DNA of 64,000 nt, from NCBI RefSeq assembly GCF_003254395.2, contig NC_037649.1, positions 3,939,032 through 4,003,031 of the forward strand, in the 5' to 3' direction. The notes under the pieces are model-generated. The model was not told the DNA's origin. It saw only the letters and a program-made list of their open reading frames with translations, and did no database searches. This document shows, in pieces, positions 53,563 to 64,000 of this stretch (the stretch's first letter is position 1; every line of letters starts with the position of its first letter). This stretch comes from Apis mellifera. Its lineage: Eukaryota > Arthropoda > Insecta > Hymenoptera > Apidae. Both the position numbers and the translations under genes were made by a program.

Positions 53563-54216
53563 TATATTATTTTGAAAGGCTCCAGAGTTATTTAATCCAG
53601 AACATGCATGGACAGCATTAAAAAAAGTAGAAGAAATTTTATTAGGGCCACTTGGAATGAAAACATTAGATCCTGCAGATTGGGCATATAATGGATATTA
53701 TGATAATTCTAATGATAGTGGAGACACTAAATTAGCTCATGGTTGGAATTATCATCAAGGACCCGTATGTACTTTTTAATATCACATTAATATAAAAAAC
53801 TCTAAAATAAAAATAATATAATTTCATCTATTAGGAATGGATTTGGCCTATAGGTTATTTTCTTCGAGCTCGATTGTATTTTGCTCCATTAATTGGTGGA
53901 AAAGAAGAATTATGCCGTACAATTGAATCAACTGAAACTATTATTTCTCGACATTTTATAGAAGCATCTACAAATCATTGGAGGGGTCTTCCAGAACTTA
54001 CTAACAAAGATGGGGAATATTGCAAAGATAGTTGTAGATCGCAAGCTTGGAGTGCTGCTTCTATCCTAGAAGTTTGTATATGTGCTGATAATATATGGTA
54101 AAATATATTTTATTATATAATTCCATTAATAATTGATATTATATTTTTAGGTTCTTTATGATTTACATAAAATCAAACGGGAATTGCATTCTGAGGAGAA
54201 TGAAAGAACGAATTGA
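47222..54216 (+). CDS. AGL: Glycogen debranching enzyme (4-alpha-glucanotransferase / amylo-1,6-glucosidase)
   Basis: This cytosolic two-activity enzyme moves maltotriosyl units and then cleaves the remaining alpha-1,6 glucose of glycogen. There are 24 coding exons: 47222-47330, 47432-47621, 47685-47892, 48010-48144, 48225-48443, 48524-48765, 48845-49057, 49219-49413, 49488-49617, 49703-49826, 50059-50324, 50509-50667, 50745-50953, 51033-51236, 51318-51550, 51617-51706, 51788-51965, 52066-52422, 52505-52652, 52737-53100, 53186-53394, 53579-53764, 53835-54071, 54151-54216. Together they give 4671 bases, 1556 residues (human 1532). The transferase half shows IRLDNCHSTP (Asp about 536), VVAELF (Glu about 565) and LTHDNP (Asp about 637). 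The glucosidase half shows NWGRDTFIALRG, CGTWMDKMG (Asp about 1268) and PATPRDGSAVEIVGLSKS. Human AGL ends at LYDL; here 16 residues follow before TGA, and the same frame stays open beyond the stop. Confidence 0.97.
49091..49116. repeat. (TA)n microsatellite in AGL intron 7
   Basis: TA dinucleotide run of about 26 bases, flanked by repeated AGTATACTATATAGTATAC palindromic units. Confidence 0.85.
53501..53558. repeat. (TA)n microsatellite in AGL intron 21
   Basis: An uninterrupted TA run of about 58 bases, the longest in the window. It ends about 20 bases before the splice acceptor at 53578, in the place where a pyrimidine tract and branch site are normally found. Confidence 0.92.
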
Positions 54217-54393
54217 TATAATTTTGCGTGTGTTCACCACCGCCAATTACACTTAGAACATTTACGATTAGAAAAAGAACGTAGTATTAGAAAGAAATGT
54301 CACGATAACAAATGGCATATATTTAACGCAGCTATAGAAACACCGAGCACGGAAACACACGCATTTGATATTTCGCACGTAGATAAAACTAAC

Positions 54394-55602
54394 ATGCCAC
54401 CGTGCAAATTTATAAAGGCTGATATGACACCTACAAGTGATGATGTTTTTTTAATTCAAGGACTTAAAGAAAACGAAAATCAAATAGATATCAAACATGA
54501 TTATATATCACCTAGTGTTATTAATAATTTAGAAATAATTGAAAGTATATCAAATACTACTGAGTTATCAATGATAACGGAAAATAAATGTCATAAGTCA
54601 GAACAATTCATATATGGAAATGAACCTTTAAAATATGAAAGTAAATCTTTAACCAAACTTAAAGATAATATAAATGATCATACTTGTACAATATTAATGA
54701 CACCAAATACAGGGGAAAGTAATGCAATGACAAAATACTCATCAAAAATAGATCACGTTTATGAAGAAGTCAATGCTCTTGAATGTGATATTATAAGTTA
54801 TTACGAAAAATATAGTCCTACGACAGCAAAAACATTAATAAATACACTTTTTCTTCCTCGATATAAAATTTGTAAACAATGTGCCAATTTACAAGGCAGT
54901 CCAGTATATTCTGATCGTTTGATATATGCAAAAAAGCCATTATATGCAAAAGAAGTATATTTATTTCAACAGAATGAAACTTTATATTTCAGATATTCTT
55001 CAGAAGATAATAAATGCGACAATACATTATTTTTACAATACGATGATATTCAACATTGTTTATTAGTTTATAATTATTTAAAAACTAATGCTTCCAGTAT
55101 ATTTTATTTTTACGGCCCATCACGAGATGTATTTGATTTGAAAACAACATTAAAACCAAATATTTTTATTATAAATAGTAATACCAGAGGAGTAGTAAAT
55201 ACAGAGTTATATCATCGTTGCGCAAGTAATTTTTATACAAGAATATCAAATAATGGCATTATACCTAAAGTGTTTCATATGAATCATAATAATATTTTAA
55301 GCTCTATAAAACATATTGGATACGATACTGATTTGCAAAACTGGATGAATTATCGTAATGATATTTTAAAATTGCATAATCTCAAACAAGATGATGTAAT
55401 TGATCATCGTGCAAATAGATCCAGTTTATTACTATTAGAACCTCTATTATTAATGCCAGAATTAGGAAACTCTAGGTATAGGCACGGAAAAAATCGTATT
55501 TCACAATCAGAGCACATAAAAATAGTAAAGATAATAATTGCCTATACTCTTTCTTTTTTTATTTTAGCAACAATCACTTTTTATATAGTTTATTTTACAT
55601 AA
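54394..55602 (+). CDS. Unrecognised 402-residue protein with C-terminal membrane anchor, directly behind AGL
   Basis: I do not recognise the family. The frame from ATG 54394 (context AACATGC) encodes 402 residues. The first 140 are polar and Thr/Ser/Asn-rich, then comes a more structured part with LFLPRYKICKQCAN (CxxC) and aromatic-rich segments such as AKEVYLFQQNETLYFRYS. The last 25 residues are hydrophobic (IVKIIIAYTLSFFILATITF), ending YIVYFT. This looks like a tail-anchored protein facing the cytosol on the ER or outer mitochondrial membrane. The frame equals that of the last AGL exon and is open for another 59 codons upstream, back to the AGL TGA at 54214. No AATAAA lies between AGL and this frame. 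A shared mRNA, a read-through product, or a separate gene with an unseen first exon are all possible. Confidence 0.7.
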   Translation: MPPCKFIKADMTPTSDDVFLIQGLKENENQIDIKHDYISPSVINNLEIIESISNTTELSMITENKCHKSEQFIYGNEPLKYESKSLTKLKDNINDHTCTILMTPNTGESNAMTKYSSKIDHVYEEVNALECDIISYYEKYSPTTAKTLINTLFLPRYKICKQCANLQGSPVYSDRLIYAKKPLYAKEVYLFQQNETLYFRYSSEDNKCDNTLFLQYDDIQHCLLVYNYLKTNASSIFYFYGPSRDVFDLKTTLKPNIFIINSNTRGVVNTELYHRCASNFYTRISNNGIIPKVFHMNHNNILSSIKHIGYDTDLQNWMNYRNDILKLHNLKQDDVIDHRANRSSLLLLEPLLLMPELGNSRYRHGKNRISQSEHIKIVKIIIAYTLSFFILATITFYIVYFT

Positions 55603-58600
55603 TTATATATAGTTATTTTATATAATGAAATACGTGAAAAATATATTTATTTCACATAATAACTATCAAGTTCAATTAAATATTCATTTATATTAATTAA
55701 AATTATGAAATTAAGAATTATATTAAATTTATTCTTTCATTTTTTATATAGAAAATATATTTTAAATTTAATTTTATTTATTTAAAAAATTTGCGAATTT
55801 TTATGAAACAATTTAAATATTAGTTCAATTTTTTGAAGTGTAAAGTTTTTTATTAAATGTGTATCAATCTTACATAATATTTTATTTATATATTTTCCGC
55901 ATACATAGTATTTCTATATAAACTTAATACAATGTATCATTATTTTCATTAATTATTATTATGTTTATCATGATTGTTCTAATAAGTTATTGAGATTTAT
56001 TATTATAATTTAAAATTTATTGATCTTTATATTATATAAGATTTATGTTGTTTTAGGAAATTATATATGTGCAATTTTATTGAAACTATAACTATAATGA
56101 AATATGAAAAAATATTTAATATAAGACAAAATTTTCAATTTTGAAAAATATGTCTATGTATGTCCTTAGAAATTTTAAGAAAATGCATAGAAGTAGGCAC
56201 TTAAATAAGATTATTCAAATCTGTTATTTCTGATTATTATATTATATATTTATTAGCAGGTACTTATTGCACGTATATTTTAGATATATAACATTTTCTT
56301 AACAATTTTCACATCTGTACGAAATATTTGCAATAAAATTGATATATGTATATCATTTTGCATAATATAAAGTGTTATTTTTTTCCTATATTTTATGTAT
56401 TATATAGAAATATAAAATTATATTATGAATTACAATATAATATTTAATATACGATATATATATTAAGAATGATAAATAAATTATATTAAATTAATTTGAA
56501 AAAATAATATTTTTTATTTACAAATTTAATTATTTGCAAAAATAATTAAAATTTAATTTTAAACTATAATAATTAAAAATATATAGAACTAAATTTATAT
56601 GATCCATTTAATAAGAGTAGAAATAATAATAGAATATTTTTCAAGAGATTAATAAAAAAAATTAAACAAAATAATCAAAAAAATATTTTTATAAAAGTTA
56701 AAAAAATAATTTTTATGAATACAGGAGAGATTAGAGAAAGTCAAGTTAATTTTTTTAAATAAAATCCAATATTTTTTATTTATAATATAAATAATAGCAT
56801 TTATTAACATGAATACAATAATCTACTATATGATATCATTTTATACAATAGAATGACATAAATTAAATCCATAAGAATTAGATCAAATTTTAACAGAATT
56901 TTATGTGACATCATATAAATTAAATTATGTTATATATGATATTTCTCAAAATTTTATTAAAATTTTTTAAAAGAATAATCCTTATTATGCAACATAAATA
57001 AAATTGTAAAATATAATTTTGCTCACACGTTATATTTTAATATTATAATTTTTTTTAATATATTAATTTATTATTATTTAATTTTTAAATATATTTTATT
57101 ATTAATTTATATTTTTTAAATATAATAAATTATGTAGTAATATAATTATTTAATTATTATCTTAATAAATAATGAATTATTCATATATGTATAAAACAAA
57201 TATGAATATTTAAAATCATTTTTCTATTGTATTTTGATTTTATTACATTTTAAATATGTATATTTTTTTATTGTGCATATATTTATAAACAGAAATTATA
57301 AAAAATATAGAATGTTTCAATTAAAAAAGATCATTTAAATATTTTTTTTTTGTTCTTTTATTTTTAGTGAAGCAAAAAATTTTTATGATATTTTATGATA
57401 TATATGATTATAATTTAAATGACTTAATAACATGAAAATTTTTTTGCATTATTATTTTATTCAAATTTTTTCAAAATCATTAATATTTTTTAAAAAACCT
57501 ATATTTTTTTTAATTTATTTTATATAAAAGATTAATATTTAAATCTGATTATGATTTGCAGATGATTTTGAATATAAAAAATGCAATTAAAGTAAAATAT
57601 TAAATTATAAAATAATATTAAGATAATACTTGAACTATTTATATATATAAAACTATATAATATAAAATTAAAAATTTTCTAAATAATGTCAATGATAATA
57701 CTAAACTTTCTGATGTTCATTCATGAATTGTAATATTCTATTAATTATTATAAATAAAATAATAATATAAACATTATTATATATTTATATATAATTATGT
57801 TTAAATATTTATATATATTTATATATTATACAATTATTTATTTTTTGAAATGATAGATCAATATTAGTAAATTTCTTTCAGAAAATTTCTAAATTATTGA
57901 ATTATATTAATTATTGAATTAATGGATTCAGACTATGGATTCAATTTTATTATAATTTGACTTTTTTAGATTTTTGTTTAAAAAAAGAATTTTTTGTCTA
58001 AAAATTATAGATATTCAGATATATTTAAATATTTTTAAATATATTTTTTCATTTACTATAAAATAAAATAAAAAAATATATATATTTCTGATAAAAAATA
58101 TAAATGATTTTAAAAAATTTATACAAAAAAAAAAAAAGTAATGATACAAAAAATATTTATTAAAATTACTTAAATTATATTATATTTTTTGTGTTATTAA
58201 AATCTAAAGAAATATTTATATGATCTTTTTTAATTAATTTATTTTCAATAACAAATATATTAAATTTAAATCATATTATCAAATTCAAAAATTATAATAT
58301 CATTATAAAAATCAATAAGAAGTGATCAAAATTTGCTTATTTGTTTATAGTTTATTTGTTTCTTGAAATCTAAATATTATTTTTATCTTTTACAATATTT
58401 TATGATTATTTAAATATGCTACTTATAGTATTGTTAAAAATATATCAAATGCTTTATGAAATTCAACGTTAGATTAATGGAACTACACTATTTATAATAT
58501 TTTATTAATATTGCATTAATTGTAATAGTATTTATCAATCATGTAAATTTAGATAAAGTAAATTAAAATTTAAGAAAGATTAATATATACATTTAATATT

Positions 58601-58864
58601 TAGCAAGTAATAAAAATACGAAAAACAAATTTTCAACTGTTATTTAATTCATACTTTAACTATACTATTGTTTGTAACATAGTTTTATATGATTGTTATT
58701 TATTAAAAGTTGAACTTAATTATATTCACAATTTAAATTTAATACATAGAAAGTTTTATTATGTATCAAGAGTATAGAATTAGAGTATTTTTTAATGTAA
58801 ATGTAGCTGTTCTGTAATTTATTACTGAGCAAAACTTAAATATTATATATTAAGTTCTACATAC
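55603..58864. other. AT-rich spacer between the convergent AGL/402-residue frame and LMBRD2
   Basis: No exon is recognised on either strand. A polyadenylation hexamer AATAAA near 56332 could serve the plus-strand transcript. The rest is low-complexity A/T. Confidence 0.5.
58818..58823 (-). terminator. LMBRD2 polyadenylation signal
   Basis: AATAAA on the minus strand, 42 bases after the LMBRD2 stop codon. Confidence 0.6.
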
Positions 58865-61800
58865 TTAAATATCATCGAATAATCCTCTTTGTGGAGCTAC
58901 GCAATTGGTATTTGCAATAAATGCTCTTGCTGTATCAGTATGTTCTTCATAAAAATCATCGGCTTGATAACCTCTATCATAACTATTATTTGCACCATAA
59001 CTATCAACTCCAGATGCCATGCCAATATAATATTCCGTAGGATCAAAATCATGTAATAATCCAGCTCTAGCAGATTCTACTGATTCATCTCGTTTTAAAG
59101 GACGAACTATAATTTAATTAAATAAACTTTTTTTAAAACTTTTATAGTATACAAAATAATAACTAATAGTACAATTGGAAATACAATTAGGGTGATTCTA
59201 TATAAAAAAATAAGTTGAAAAAATAAAATTTTTTTATATGAGGCTTTGTTCTCAAAAAAATTGATTTTACATATTCGCTGAAAACATGTGTACTTCATTA
59301 TATCTTGATCTTATAATGTTTTTATGATAATTATTGATCAAGAATATCCATATATTCTAAATTTCTATAAACGTTTTTTAATTATTCTGTTATTTTAATT
59401 AAATGAGAAATTAATTCTTTTTTTTAATTAGTTGAAACTTGAAATTTTTTCCGAACTCTTTTGATGTGATTTTATAAATAAAAATCAAGTGGTAGAAATA
59501 GTAGCTAAATTTTATTATTCAATCTATTATTAAATCTCAAAGAAGTTATATTAAATCAGTTGTTTATTCTGAAAAAAAATTATAAGTTTGATCAATTAAA
59601 AGAATCAATTTTATAATCAATTAAAAATAGAATAATTAAAAAATATTCAAAATACAATAAACATTAAACAAAAAAATAAGCAAATCTGAACTGAAAGAAT
59701 AGAAGTTACAGCAAAATTACAGCGAATATATAATGTTAAATTAAATTAACGTATACATATTTGACAAATAATTAAAGTTGATTTTCTTGAAAATAAAGCT
59801 TTACAAAAAATTTTATTTTCTATTTTTTATTTTTTTTGATATAGATTTTCTTTTTAATTATGTTATTATTATTATTAATTATATCAATTTTCAATCATTC
59901 TATATATTATGTATAACAGCTTGTAAACATTCCATATATTTTTTTTTTGAATAAATAATATATAAATACCTGTATCAGAACTTTGTCTTGAGGTTCTGTA
60001 GCGAGATGAATTGGCAGCACCGCTAAATCGTTCTTGAAGCTCGCGTCTTCTACAGATTAAATCTTCCGCTCTTTGTCGTTTGCGTCTTTCTAAAAATGTA
60101 ATATATGTAAAATAAGCAAAATAATATGAAATATTATAATATATGAATTAAATAATATTTGATTATATTAAAATATTAAAATAAAATAAAGAATTTTACC
60201 TCGTTTTATTAATTCTTGACCTTCTTCAACAAGATCTGTTGTAAATTCATCATCATCAAGAAATTGTTGGAAACCTAACATAGAAAGCAATCTACTTCCT
60301 AGACTAAAATATGTTGCTAAGCAAAATGCTAGAATAGCCATTGGAAAATATACATTAAATCCATCAGATATAATAGAAATAACATCCATATGTCCCATTA
60401 CCTAAATAAATGTATTGCAAAATAATTTATTGTTATAATTGTTGAATTTATTACAAAAATTTAACAATTATTTGTCATTTACCTGAGTGTAATGAGTTTC
60501 CAAAATGTGAGTTTTAATAATATGTGAATCCATATGTATAAGACCCAAGAAATTCAAACACATAGGTGGTGTAAGACGACATAACATCATGCCACTAAAT
60601 ATTAAACTATATTCATTTGTTTGATGATGTGGAGCCAAATAATATAAATTTAATACACGAATTTTTAAAACGGTTGAATAAGCACAGTAACAAAGATAAG
60701 CAATTATCAGCATTGATAATACCTAAAGAAAATATATTTAATTTTGTATTAATTTTTAATTTTTAAATAATTTTGAATAATAATATCAAATTCATGTATA
60801 TATTTTTACCTCAATCGTAAAGTAATCGTAATTTTCCTTAGCTAGATTCAAAAATTGGGCAAACAATGATAATACTGGAGATTTATTGAAAAATGTTACT
60901 TCTGACCATACTACAGCAATAGAAAGACATCCAGTACAAATAGCTACAATTTTTTGTACATAACTCTTTATGATACATTTCCAATACCATTCTAGAAATT
61001 TTAAAAATATTTATAAAAAATTAAATAATGAATGATATATTCTATAATTATTAATATTATATTTTAATAATTGTAATTATAATTATATCTTACCAATAAT
61101 TGGATTATAAATAATACAAAATGGAAATGAACGATGTGTAGGAAAAGTTGGTTTAAATCTTCTATCATCATTTAATTGATTTCTTGCTATATCTTCCAAA
61201 TCAATTATTTTATCAACCAAAATTCCCCATTGAGTTTCTATACGTTGTAAAGTTTGTAATGCTTTTATAGTCTAAAAGAAAGAAATAAATTATTTATTAT
61301 GTATATACATATTTATATATTCAATATATATATATAATATATTTAATAAAAAACGAACTTGTCTATGTAAACGAATTAAAGCTTTTTCTGATGGTGTATC
61401 TGTTGGTGTATCATCTGGTAATTGTCTTCTATTCATTCTATCTTTTAATTCTGCTGGAATTTTTTGAAAAATTGTTTCTAAATTACAATGAAAAGGATGT
61501 CCTGGTCCAATAGAAATTGTAGCAGCTTGTAAAGACTAAAAAATAATAATTATAAAAAAATTCAAATCAAATATTAATTAAATAAAATTAATTAAATTTT
61601 AATTACTTCAAGTATATCATCTACTGTTTCTTCTGCTTCACATTTATCCAAACTTAATTTAGCAACTTTAAAGTAGCTATAATTTAAAGTGTATCCAGGT
61701 TTGCTAGCATTCCATAATCCACGAGGAACTTCCACAAGTGCATATCCAAGAAGTAATACCAATAAAAATAAACCCCATGTATTTGATGCAGATGATGCTA

Positions 61801-62510
61801 TAGCTTTTAATTTTTGACTAAAATAGACATATACACATTATCATATATATATATATATATAATGAAAATATAATCTTATATTTATTTTTCTAATATATTA
61901 TAGTTACCCATCAAGATCAAAACCAGGCTTTAATGCTATATATATTAAAAGAACACCACATATAAACAAATAACTTCCATAATATATAGCATTATCTATC
62001 AAAGCAGATTTTAATTTTCCTTGAACAGTGAAATCTCCTGCTTTTATATAAGACTGCATGAGAGGCAATATCAACCATGTTAAACATTGTGAAGTCCAAT
62101 ATACAATTCTCCATAAATTTGGAAATATATGTTCTGGTACATTAGGCCAAGGTTCTTTACAAGTATGAAATGGAATTATTGTTGTACCATCAGACATTAA
62201 TTTTGTGCTATTATGAATATTTTGTTCAACACATTGTCTGAAAACAGTCTATATAAAAATATGAATTTTGAATTAATTAATTTGAATTAACAATGTGTTA
62301 TTTTGATATTATTGAAATTAATAAACATCTACTTACAGATGAAACATCTAAAGGTAAGATAAATATTATTAACAATGAAAAGTACCATGCTATGAGTACA
62401 GAGATTGTAACAATAATATGATGTCGAAAAATATTTCCATATTTATATAATAAAGTGGCAGCAAGACAAAATGCTAGCACAATTTCTGTCAAGAATACTC
62501 CAAGAACCAT
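58865..62510 (-). CDS. LMBRD2: LMBRD2, multi-pass LMBR1-like membrane protein
   Basis: LMBRD2 is an LMBR1-family multi-pass membrane protein, reported to act at the plasma membrane in beta2-adrenergic receptor signalling. Minus-strand exons are 62510-62337, 62248-61908, 61817-61607, 61535-61359, 61271-61094, 60991-60810, 60722-60483, 60401-60200, 60089-59970 and 59106-58865. They give 2067 bases, 688 residues (human 695). Landmarks are LLIIFILPLDVSS in the N-terminal membrane segments, RIVYWTSQCLTW, APHHQTNEYSLIFSGMML, LTPPMCLNFLGL, and FQQFLDDDEFTTDLVEEGQE before a basic, coiled cytosolic tail. The start codon sits 64 bases after the BBIP1 stop on the same strand. An acceptor-like TAATTTCAG (minus strand) within that gap may allow a separate first exon. 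Confidence 0.95.
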
Positions 62511-62574
62511 TTTGGTGATTTTTAATCTTATTTTATCATAACTGAAATTATGTTTATTCTTCAGTTTTTAAAAT

Positions 62575-62793
62575 TTATTCATTTTCATTTGCATTATTAT
62601 ATTCTATTAGTTCTTGAATTTTTAATTCAGCATCTTTTTGCATTTTTTCTAATTTTTCTAATGTAACTGATTTTAATGGAATTAATTTAGGTTTACAAAG
62701 AATATAATCCAAATTTTCTTCCTGGTATAGCAAGCTTTGCTTAGGAAGAATAACATCAATCTTTTCTGAAGAATTATCCATTAACTCTGACAT
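62575..62793 (-). CDS. BBIP1: BBIP1 (BBIP10/BBS18), small BBSome subunit
   Basis: BBIP1 is the smallest BBSome subunit, needed for assembly of this ciliary trafficking complex. One coding exon gives 72 residues. The diagnostic part is ILPKQSLLYQEE...ILCKPKLIPLKS followed by VTLEKLEKMQ, which matches the conserved core of vertebrate BBIP1 closely; the C-terminal third is a charged helix. An acceptor TTTATTCCAG (minus strand) ends 5 bases before the ATG, so a 5' noncoding exon lies upstream. The gene stands directly before LMBRD2 in the same direction with a 64-base gap. Confidence 0.9.
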   Translation of the reverse strand: MSELMDNSSEKIDVILPKQSLLYQEENLDYILCKPKLIPLKSVTLEKLEKMQKDAELKIQELIEYNNANENE

Positions 62794-64000
62794 TTTGACT
62801 GGAATAAAAGAAGTTATATATTTTAAATAGTTATTTTAAAATTATTTTCTTTTAATCATTTTAAAATATATGTAATAGATAATTTATCTTTATTATATTA
62901 TCTATTATTATATATTTCATATATATTTTATAACATAATTTATACAAATATTTAATGTGAAGTTTATTATTTTTAATATAAATCGTTTTAATACTTGTTA
63001 TATATATAGTAAATTATATAAAAAATTTAACACTTTAAATACTTTTTAGATAAGACATTAAATAATGAATAAATGAAAATAAAAAATAGTTAACAGAAGG
63101 CTAGTTATAATCACATTTCACATATTTACTTTTATATTTTTCGAAGTTATTTATATTTTAAATTACGTACATGTATATTATAACATACTTTTATTGAGAA
63201 ATGTATTTTATCCATTTCTTTTTTTTACAGTAAAATCGTTAGATATACATTGTACGATACAGTAAAAAGTATCGACGTCACATGCACACCGTCAAATTGT
63301 CATTTGCGAATAATATGATACATTATTCTGCACACAACATAGTTTACTGTAGATAGATATAAGCCATAGTATTCAACTTGGCAACATTGCTTTTGCAAAT
63401 ATGTAAGTAAATGAACTTATGTTTTATTATTGCTGTGAATGTATCGATAGATTATAATTAATATCTTTTTAGAAAAAAATTAATTTAAATATATATAATC
63501 TTTTCAATATTTACATATACATATTATATAATTATAATAAATATTCAAAATAATATTAAAGATTTAGAATTGATATTCATATTTGAAATATTTACATTTA
63601 ATAAAAATAACAAATAAAACATTTTTAAATAAAATTATAATTTTCAATAAGCTAAATAAAGTATATAAAGAATAGCATTAAGAATTAAATGAGGTTAAAT
63701 AATACTTTCGTAATTTCATAAAAAAATGTTACTAAAGAAGGACTTTTGAAGACAATTACAAACATTAAAATTACATTTAAAAATTAAAAATATTATAAGT
63801 ATATATTATAATTATTATAAGTATTTAAAAAATATGTAATATATATTAATATTTTATAATAACGTATTTTTATTATGTAAAAATTTTATAATTTTTCTTA
63901 TAAATATTGTTAATTTATAACTTATAATATTGTTAATTTATAATATTTTAATGAAAAAACTATGTAATATATTATTAAATCAGTGTATTATGTATTATTA
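62794..64000. other. Upstream region of BBIP1/LMBRD2, no coding exon seen
   Basis: The stretch 63220-63410 is less AT-rich (GTATCGACGTCACATGCACACCG...) and is the likely promoter of the BBIP1-LMBRD2 pair. A plus-strand donor GTAAGT at 63403, just behind this island, may mark a divergent first exon of a gene beyond the window. The last 600 bases are A/T-rich with nothing recognised. Confidence 0.4.
63380..63385. promoter_or_regulatory. X-box half-site (RFX-type) in the BBIP1 promoter region
   Basis: GGCAAC is a perfect half of the RFX X-box consensus used by many ciliary genes (reverse complement GTTGCC). The partner half (GTTGAA, minus strand, after AA) matches poorly. It lies about 590 bases upstream of the BBIP1 ATG, inside the less AT-rich island. 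Confidence 0.3.

Noticed and set aside
1..64000. tRNA genes, CRISPR arrays, insertion sequences and intact transposase genes
   Set aside because: I looked for tRNA B-box signals, regularly spaced repeats and transposase motifs on both strands and saw none; the regular repeats present are simple TA or TAA runs.

Overview
The window is eukaryotic nuclear DNA, very rich in A+T (by eye about four fifths or more; I did not count). Its genes are cut into short exons by many small AT-rich introns of about 60-100 bases. Gene content and protein similarity point to an insect, most likely a bee (Hymenoptera, Apis-like); the species is an inference. I re-spliced every multi-exon gene by hand using GT-AG (once GC-AG) borders. 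The coding lengths of all of them come out as exact multiples of three, which is my main internal check.

Layout from left to right. 1-4328 (+): 3' part of the LKB1/STK11 kinase gene, with a possible alternative last exon at 3720. 4329-16959: about 12.6 kb without a convincing gene, holding a large imperfect palindrome (about 7548-9205), small tandem repeats and a less AT-rich promoter-like island near 13.5 kb. 16960-19056 (+): WDR45/WIPI4. 19372-19901 (-): a 58-residue SMIM20/MITRAC7-like membrane protein whose start codon sits alone in its coding exon. 20035-20142 (+): a U6 snRNA gene, separated from the SMIM20-like gene by a CTCF-type motif. 21283-22924 (+): PIG-U, a GPI transamidase subunit. 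22925-31260: gene-poor spacer with hairpins and repeats. 31261-39756 (+): ECM29 proteasome adaptor (28 coding exons, 1808 residues). 41174-43018 (-): Penguin/PUM3, a single coding exon. 47222-54216 (+): glycogen debranching enzyme AGL (24 coding exons, 1556 residues). 54394-55602 (+): an unrecognised 402-residue protein with a C-terminal membrane anchor, in the same frame as AGL and open right back to the AGL stop codon. 58865-62510 (-): LMBRD2 (10 exons, 688 residues). 62575-62793 (-): BBIP1 (72 residues), 64 bases upstream of LMBRD2 on the same strand.

The genes do not form one pathway. LKB1, upstream kinase of AMPK, and AGL are both linked to energy and glycogen metabolism; WDR45 is an autophagy factor; PIG-U and LMBRD2 are membrane proteins; ECM29 and PUM3 serve the proteasome and the nucleolus; BBIP1 belongs to the ciliary BBSome. 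The points most worth a second look are the tail-anchored open frame directly behind the AGL stop, the 1.6-kb palindrome that could give a long hairpin RNA, the two alternative LKB1 C-termini that both end in a CaaX-like box, and the tight BBIP1-LMBRD2 pair.
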